Source: Caprella mutica | Lineage: Eukaryota; Arthropoda; Malacostraca; Amphipoda; Caprellidae | Length of the DNA: 64,000 bases | Direction: 5' to 3' | NCBI GenBank assembly: GCA_947561585.1 | Contig: CANNZV010001165.1 | Coordinates: forward strand, 1-64,000 | Part shown: in pieces, positions 60,330-64,000 of the stretch | Layout of the letters: every line of letters starts with the position of its first letter | Numbering within the stretch: the stretch's first letter is position 1 | Program-made: the position numbers and the translations under genes | Notes under the pieces: model-generated | What the model was told of the DNA's origin: nothing | Database searches by the model: none | The model's input: only the letters and a program-made list of their open reading frames with translations

Positions 60330-60760
60330 ATTGTACAGAACTAAGGTTTGGGATCATTAATTTGCAAACTGCATAGAATTCGGATCAGTTTACATTTTCT
60401 AAAGGCTTTAATTTTATTTCCTACTCTGTGTGCAACAATTGTACGAAACACTTACCTGACTCTGAAGAAAAAGAATATAATATAATACGTTTATCTTATT
60501 TTATACCTTTTCACAAATATTTAATAGATGAAAACTACCAAGTTGACAATCAAAACAAAGGTGTACAAACTGTACATTATATTTCTTTGGACTGAAAATT
60601 AGAAAGTGGGAAGTAGAATGGTTATTGTAGCGTTTTGATTTATAAAAAAAAATTAAAAATCTGCTAGCAAATTTTATGGGGTTTGCAGTAAAATGATAAG
60701 AAACATTAGCCTCGTAGGTTTAAGCATTTCGAAAATTGCTTGGAGGAGACCGTAAGAATT
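60330..60760. repeat. Dispersed repeat, copy 2
   Basis: It parallels 34710-35620: ggatcattaatttgcaaact, ggactgaaaattagaaagtg, ggggtttgcagtaaaatgat and gaaaattgcttggaggagac in the same order, with internal deletions relative to copy 1. Confidence 0.65.
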
Positions 60761-61049
60761 TGACTTTTAATCTTCAGACCTTAGGAGTGATAACCTTTAA
60801 TATTAAGGGGACCGTTCTGGTTGAAATGTATTTAGTATATATATATAAAGGATATAGGTACACGAGATACATAATATAATATATTATTTCCTTAAATAAT
60901 TATATACCATTTACATATGCAAAGTTTTAGTAAGGAAATACTTTTTAAAATATATCCTTGTTTAAACTACATCCTACTAAACTTATATGAATATAACGTA
61001 AAATATGCAATTAATATCTATAGTATATAGTATATACTATATACTCTAT

Positions 61050-61390
61050 ACTAATAATTTCCCTTGTGTGTTTATTTATTTATTTGGTGTCCGCTTTTAC
61101 ACCATGGGTATTAAACAAGAAGAATGTAACTATGATACGCACGAGAATATATCGACTTGACAATTAAATTCCCCTGTTTATATTCAATTTTTGAATGTAT
61201 TTTATCCATAAAATAAATTAGATTGTGCAGAAAATTCAATTTCAATTCAAAAATTGAATAAAAAAATATAAATATCAAGTCAATATATTCCCGTGCGTAT
61301 CATAGTTACATTTTTCATGTTTAATACCCGTCAAGTAAAAGCGGACACCAAATAAATAAATAAACACACTAAGGAAATTATTAGTATAGA
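61050..61390. repeat. Foldback with ~100-bp arms
   Basis: gtgtgtttatttatttattt, ggtgtccgcttttac and ctatgatacgcacg (61065-61145) are repeated inverted at about 61290-61375. Relatives of one arm lie inside the element at 36831-38133 (about 37800-37900), linking the two. Confidence 0.75.
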
Positions 61391-62855
61391 AGATAGAAAC
61401 CTCTCAGATCGCATACCAAACTAACATAGATTTTTGACACAAATGCATCTACAGAAGTTTCCTTTTCAGACTTCAATTCGTTATTTCTCCGTGGGTTTTA
61501 CAGAGAGAGACAAATGGGAAGTTGCAACTTGTTCGGGAAACAATTTTCTATAAAACGAATCTAAAATTTATGTTCCTTTTTTTTCCCCACCTGAGCTACT
61601 TCAATTTTCCCCCAAACAAAATAGACAAAAAGAACGTTTATAGATTTTGAAGAGTGGAGTTTTTTGAGCGTGATGGGATATCGGTTTGTTTCTATCTAAA
61701 CAATTCATAGCGAAATGACGATATAAAAATACCCTTTTCTAGGACTGGGTATGGAGGAGCACCAATTTCAAAAACTTTAACAGACAAAAGTTGTTCAGAA
61801 ACTTTGTATACATTCAGCAAAAAAAATCAAATTCATAGTTTTAATAGCAATAATATTTTTTATGATTCCCAAAATTAACAGCTAGTCAAATTGGTCCTAA
61901 AAAAAAGGCGAACTTAGTCTGCGTCCGGTTTTGTAAATTTCCTATTTTAAAAGCAACTTATGATAAAATAAACAATACCAGTGGGTTTGCAATTATTCAA
62001 TCACTTTAATAGTGCTATTTTAACTGATCTGATAATAAATAATCTAATTAAAAATCGTAATATGTATACAAACGAGCTTAATGGAGTTTCAATAAAAATG
62101 GTGGTGGTCCTCGCGTCACATTGCAACTTAAACCAATTTAGAGTAATAGTCTGACGAAAGTTTTAATAGGGAATGAAATATTGCCAAAGATATAATTGAG
62201 AGAACTGAAGACAATTTTTCCGTATTTTCATCTGTAACTGTTAAAATTGATGAATGACATGACCATGTTACAGAGTATGTCTGTTAAAGCCAATCAATAG
62301 GCTTACATTTCAAAACTCAAAGTTTAATTGACATGATTTTCACTCTTATGTTCTTTGGTTAATTTTGCCTTAAATTCATCAAAGATGAGCCAAAATTGGT
62401 TTGGTTCAAAAGTTTTGCGAAAATTTCAGTTAAAAATTGGTTTACAGTTTGCCAGCCTCTAAATATGGAATAGGAAGTGCTAAAGGTTACGAAATTACCA
62501 CTTAATTAGGTATTTCTGTCATAATTAACACAATAGGTAACTACAACAAAACAAAACAAGTAGAAATGTTGAATCCTAACATGGAGTTTAACATCATATG
62601 ATCATAACTCTAAGTCTCTAGATTGCCTTCGTTGCCGGGCAACTCGTTCAGGTAAAAACACTAAGAATGTAAAAATTCACATAAATTTGATGGTAAATAA
62701 TCTGAAACAATCTTAATTTATATCATAGAAAACACAGAGAACCCATAAAAAAACACATATAAACAAAAAACATATGTTGCACGATATCTTTATCCATTAA
62801 AATTAGCGGCAGTAATTAGATTCCATAGGACCACTTTGAACAGCTGATTGAACTA
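61391..62855. other. A/T-rich DNA, nothing recognised
   Basis: No open frame, splice-bounded exon or clear repeat was found. Confidence 0.4.
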
Positions 62856-63850
62856 CAGTATGGGCCACAGAAATGTTTACGCTCTTTCAAATACTTGTAA
62901 ATCGTTAACCAATAGACGAAAAACTGTATCTTGGTCTCTTTTTCACCGCCTCTTATTGTACTATTACCAGGTAAAAACTTTTTTTTAACTGAGAACAGGT
63001 TTTTTAAGAACAGGTAAGCAAAGACTGAGGGTGATTATTTATGTCATTGCGCGAAGGTCATTCCTAGAGCTAACTCTGTGATTTTACTTACTAAAAGGCA
63101 GTGAATAAAAGGGAAAAAATTATAATGGTAGAAATTTTAATACAGGGTGCTTACACTTCTTCATTGGAAACTATTTGGAAATTGAACAACTTCAGTGACA
63201 TTTTGATCTCATTGAAGTTTTCACTCTGAATATTCGTTCTTCGCTTGTTTATTGCATGGTTTAGATACGCTTCACACTTGCGGAAAAAACCTCTTCTTAA
63301 AATGTGTTTACACGTGCACTTTTTTATCGATGATGGAAAAATCACATTAAATTTTTCTTTCAACGATGAAAAAACGCAAGTGTGAACACATTTTAAGAAG
63401 AGCTTTTTTCCGCGCTGTTAAAAATGCAAGTGTGAAGCGAGCCTTAACCATGCAATGAACAAGCGAAGAACGAATATTCAGAGTAAAAACTTCAATGAGA
63501 TCAAAATGTCACTAAAGTTGTTCAATTTCCAAGTAGTTTCCAAGGAAGAAGTGTAAGCACCCTGTATTAAAATATCTATCATTATAATTTTTTCCCTTTT
63601 ATTCACTGCCTTTTAGTAAATAAAATAACAGAGTTAGCTCTAGGAATGACCTTCGCGCAATGACATAAATAATCACCCTCAGTCTTTGCTTACCTGTACT
63701 TAAACTATGTCCATCAGTTAACAATAGTTTTTACCTGTTAATAGTACAAAAGGAGGCGGTGAAAAAGAGACCAAGATACAGTTTTTTCGTCCATTTGTTA
63801 ACGATTTATAAGTATTTGAAAAAGAGGAAACATTTTTGTGGCCCATACTG
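62856..63850. mobile_element. 995-bp mariner-type foldback element
   Basis: Ends cagtatgggccacag and, inverted, ggcccatactg, with ta on both sides (62854-62855 and 63851-63852). The arms are each close to 490 bp and pair almost throughout (for example aaaaagagaccaagatacag at the right with its inverse at the left). The centre contains paired cgcttcacacttgc and gcaagtgtgaagcg. TA duplication and the CAGT ends suggest Tc1/mariner. It has no transposase. Confidence 0.88.
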
Positions 63851-64000
63851 TATAAACGACATGATGAGCTGTCCTGATCAACTATAGACGGCCGGCCAAG
63901 CAGATGAACCCCTTAACAGGGGTAGATGTTGCCAAAGAGTATTCGCACTGTACAGAGATGAACATTTATCCACTACATAGTCCATATGCATAGGAAGTTA
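63851..64000. other. Window end, no feature
   Basis: 150 bases with no recognisable feature. Confidence 0.4.

Overview
This window is animal nuclear DNA, not microbial. It has spliced genes with GT-AG introns, several classes of LINE, many short inverted-repeat DNA transposons and very large tandem arrays. No rRNA, tRNA or CRISPR structure is visible. The mix of elements suggests a non-vertebrate, possibly marine animal; the phylum cannot be fixed from the sequence alone.

Only two host genes are supported. On the plus strand, 7873-13234 holds eight phase-consistent exons of a PELP1 homologue (RIX1-type ribosome-biogenesis scaffold and coregulator). Its first exon or exons are not found. On the minus strand, 40175 down to 25794, eight phase-consistent exons encode at least 2021 residues of a Gln/His/Pro-rich, probably nuclear protein that I do not recognise. 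Its 5' end is also missing.

Everything else is repeats. 1-7640: a 10-bp minisatellite, tandem 200-bp units, nested inverted repeats and a dead CR1/L2-like LINE (about 3320-6350), itself split by a foldback element. 13390-24060: a decayed I-group LINE on the minus strand (two gag modules, endonuclease, reverse transcriptase, RNase H). It is interrupted by a 5'-truncated LINE fragment with 12-bp target duplications and by two different hAT-like elements sitting in the same 8-bp target. 24262-24761: a SINE-like element with 13-bp target duplications. 40340-41290 and 58340-59370: two copies of an element carrying a 36-bp (12-codon) minisatellite. 44416-45145: two adjoining minisatellites sharing an acatgtc core. 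45893-55228: a 9.3-kb array of 25- and 23-bp units with higher-order duplication. 57277-63850: more foldback elements, ending in a nearly 1-kb mariner-type palindrome.

The most unusual observation is that both host genes carry a tandem repeat seeded exactly at a 5' splice site (9597 on plus, 36415 on minus). Each array holds intact decoy donors whose use would add an immediate in-frame stop. Other points of interest are the duplicated gag module, the double hAT insertion and the higher-order structure of the giant array.
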